Program-made: the position numbers and the translations under genes
Shown here: positions 63,551 through 64,000 of the stretch, piece by piece
How the letters are laid out: the number at the start of each line of letters is the position of its first letter
How positions within the stretch are numbered: position 1 is the stretch's first letter
Assembly: GCF_003610995.1 (NCBI RefSeq)
Contig: NZ_CP032543.1
Coordinates: 3,534,001 to 3,598,000, forward strand
Source: Streptomyces griseus subsp. griseus
Lineage (GTDB): Bacteria; Actinomycetota; Actinomycetes; Streptomycetales; Streptomycetaceae
Length of the DNA: 64,000 bases
Direction of reading: 5' to 3'
Notes under the pieces: model-generated
What the model saw: only the letters and a program-made list of their open reading frames with translations
Database searches by the model: none
Told to the model about the DNA's origin: nothing

Positions 63551-64000
63551 ATGCCCCACTCCCACCTCCCCGTCCTCTTCGAGGCCCTGTACGGCGGCGA
63601 ACGCCATGTCGGCTTCGGCCGCCCCGAGGAGGGCACGCAGCAGACCCTGTACCGGGTGGCGGACGGCCAGGTCGCCGCCGCCTTCATCGCCACCGACGGC
63701 TCGGAGGGGGCGCTGCGGGCCGCGCTCACCGAGGGTGCGGCGGCGGTCGTCGTCACGGCCGGGGACCCGGAACTGCGCCTGTTGCCGCCCCTGCTCCCGC
63801 AGGCCACGGGCAACGCCCTGCTGAGCGGCTTCATGGGCACGCACAAGAAGAAGTGGGGTGGCCAAACCGCTCCGGATGGCGGTGAGTTCACGCCGCCCAA
63901 GTGGTTCTTCAAGGGGTTCGGCGACTGGGTGAAGCTGCCCGGCGAGGACCTGGTCGTCCCGGCCCGCCCGGTCGCCCTCATCGAGGAGCCCGAGATCGCC
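63551..64000 (+). CDS. Fumarylacetoacetase/AraD1-like hydrolase, 3'-truncated by the window
   Basis: The first 150 residues resemble the N-terminal part of the FAH/AraD1 (GguC) family: a variable lid, then LLSGFMGTHKKKW, PPKWFFKGFGDWVKLPG and ALIEEPEIA leading into the metal site beyond the window. These enzymes hydrolyse or dehydrate 2-oxo-acid substrates. It follows the aminotransferase by 66 bp on the same strand and is probably still in the operon. Confidence 0.68.
   Translation, partial: MPHSHLPVLFEALYGGERHVGFGRPEEGTQQTLYRVADGQVAAAFIATDGSEGALRAALTEGAAAVVVTAGDPELRLLPPLLPQATGNALLSGFMGTHKKKWGGQTAPDGGEFTPPKWFFKGFGDWVKLPGEDLVVPARPVALIEEPEIA

Noticed and set aside
1..64000. CRISPR arrays, rRNA genes and riboswitches
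   Set aside because: No regular short palindromic repeats with unique spacers, no rRNA segments and no recognisable aptamer were seen; the tandem repeats present have no spacers.

Overview
The window is very GC-rich, with GTG/TTG starts, ATGA-overlapping genes, rare TTA codons confined mostly to regulators, and characteristic families (BTAD/AfsR-type and LAL regulators, PucR regulators, CseBC-like two-component genes, spore photoproduct lyase). It is best read as a Streptomyces or close actinomycete chromosome, probably an arm-type accessory region. The species cannot be named from the sequence.

Layout. (1) 1-6.4 kb: the 3' end of an RHS polymorphic toxin with a probable immunity gene, then a small mobile-looking scar: an intact vapBC pair, a decayed vapB copy, and two ~180-bp direct repeats ending in the 3' half of a tRNA-Gly gene. 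(2) 6.4-15.5 kb: ordinary genes, namely a fatty-acid desaturase with its ferredoxin reductase, a PucR regulator, a CXXC-less thioredoxin-like protein, a cryptochrome/photolyase divergent from a spore-photoproduct-lyase-like radical SAM protein, a DUF4287 protein, a GNAT and a quinone-oxidoreductase-like protein. (3) 15.6-40.9 kb: biosynthetic cluster A. The plus-strand set SRPBCC - ANL ligase - CreE-like aspartate N-monooxygenase - CreD-like nitrosuccinate lyase should make nitrous acid and spend it on N-N or diazo chemistry. The minus-strand operon (class II DAHP synthase, EntA-like SDR, PhzD-like isochorismatase, PhzE-like ADIC synthase, DsbA/FrnE-like protein) should make 3-hydroxyanthranilate. 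An esterase, an asparagine synthetase, an arylamine N-acetyltransferase, an MFS exporter, an Old Yellow Enzyme and three TTA-containing regulators or regulator-like genes (LAL, GAF-PucR, IS701-transposase-like) follow.

(4) 41-51.1 kb: a wrecked subtilase gene, a CseBC-like two-component pair, an EEP-family membrane nuclease/phosphatase, a large AfsR-type regulator, a repeat-invaded SDR-like gene and an MFS exporter. (5) 51.4 kb to the window end: biosynthetic cluster B. It opens with a reading frame joining a catalytically dead IS701-like transposase to an OmpR-type regulator with a pseudo-receiver. It continues with an amino-group carrier protein (AmCP/LysW) pathway: DRE-TIM condensing enzyme, LysW, LysX, LysY/ArgC-like reductase, LysZ kinase, class I glutamine amidotransferase, Glu/Leu-dehydrogenase-like enzyme, a second ANL ligase, an aminotransferase and the start of a fumarylacetoacetase-like gene. 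The carrier ends in Gln instead of the usual Glu.

Clusters A and B may be separate or may form one superstructure; both carry an IS701-like regulator-type gene and an ANL ligase. Four genes (photolyase, Old Yellow Enzyme, subtilase remnant, AfsR-like regulator) are each broken by exactly one missing G/C in a homopolymer run. This looks like systematic sequencing error in at least three of them, so frames in this window should be read with that in mind. Several G/C-rich minisatellites lie between or inside genes.
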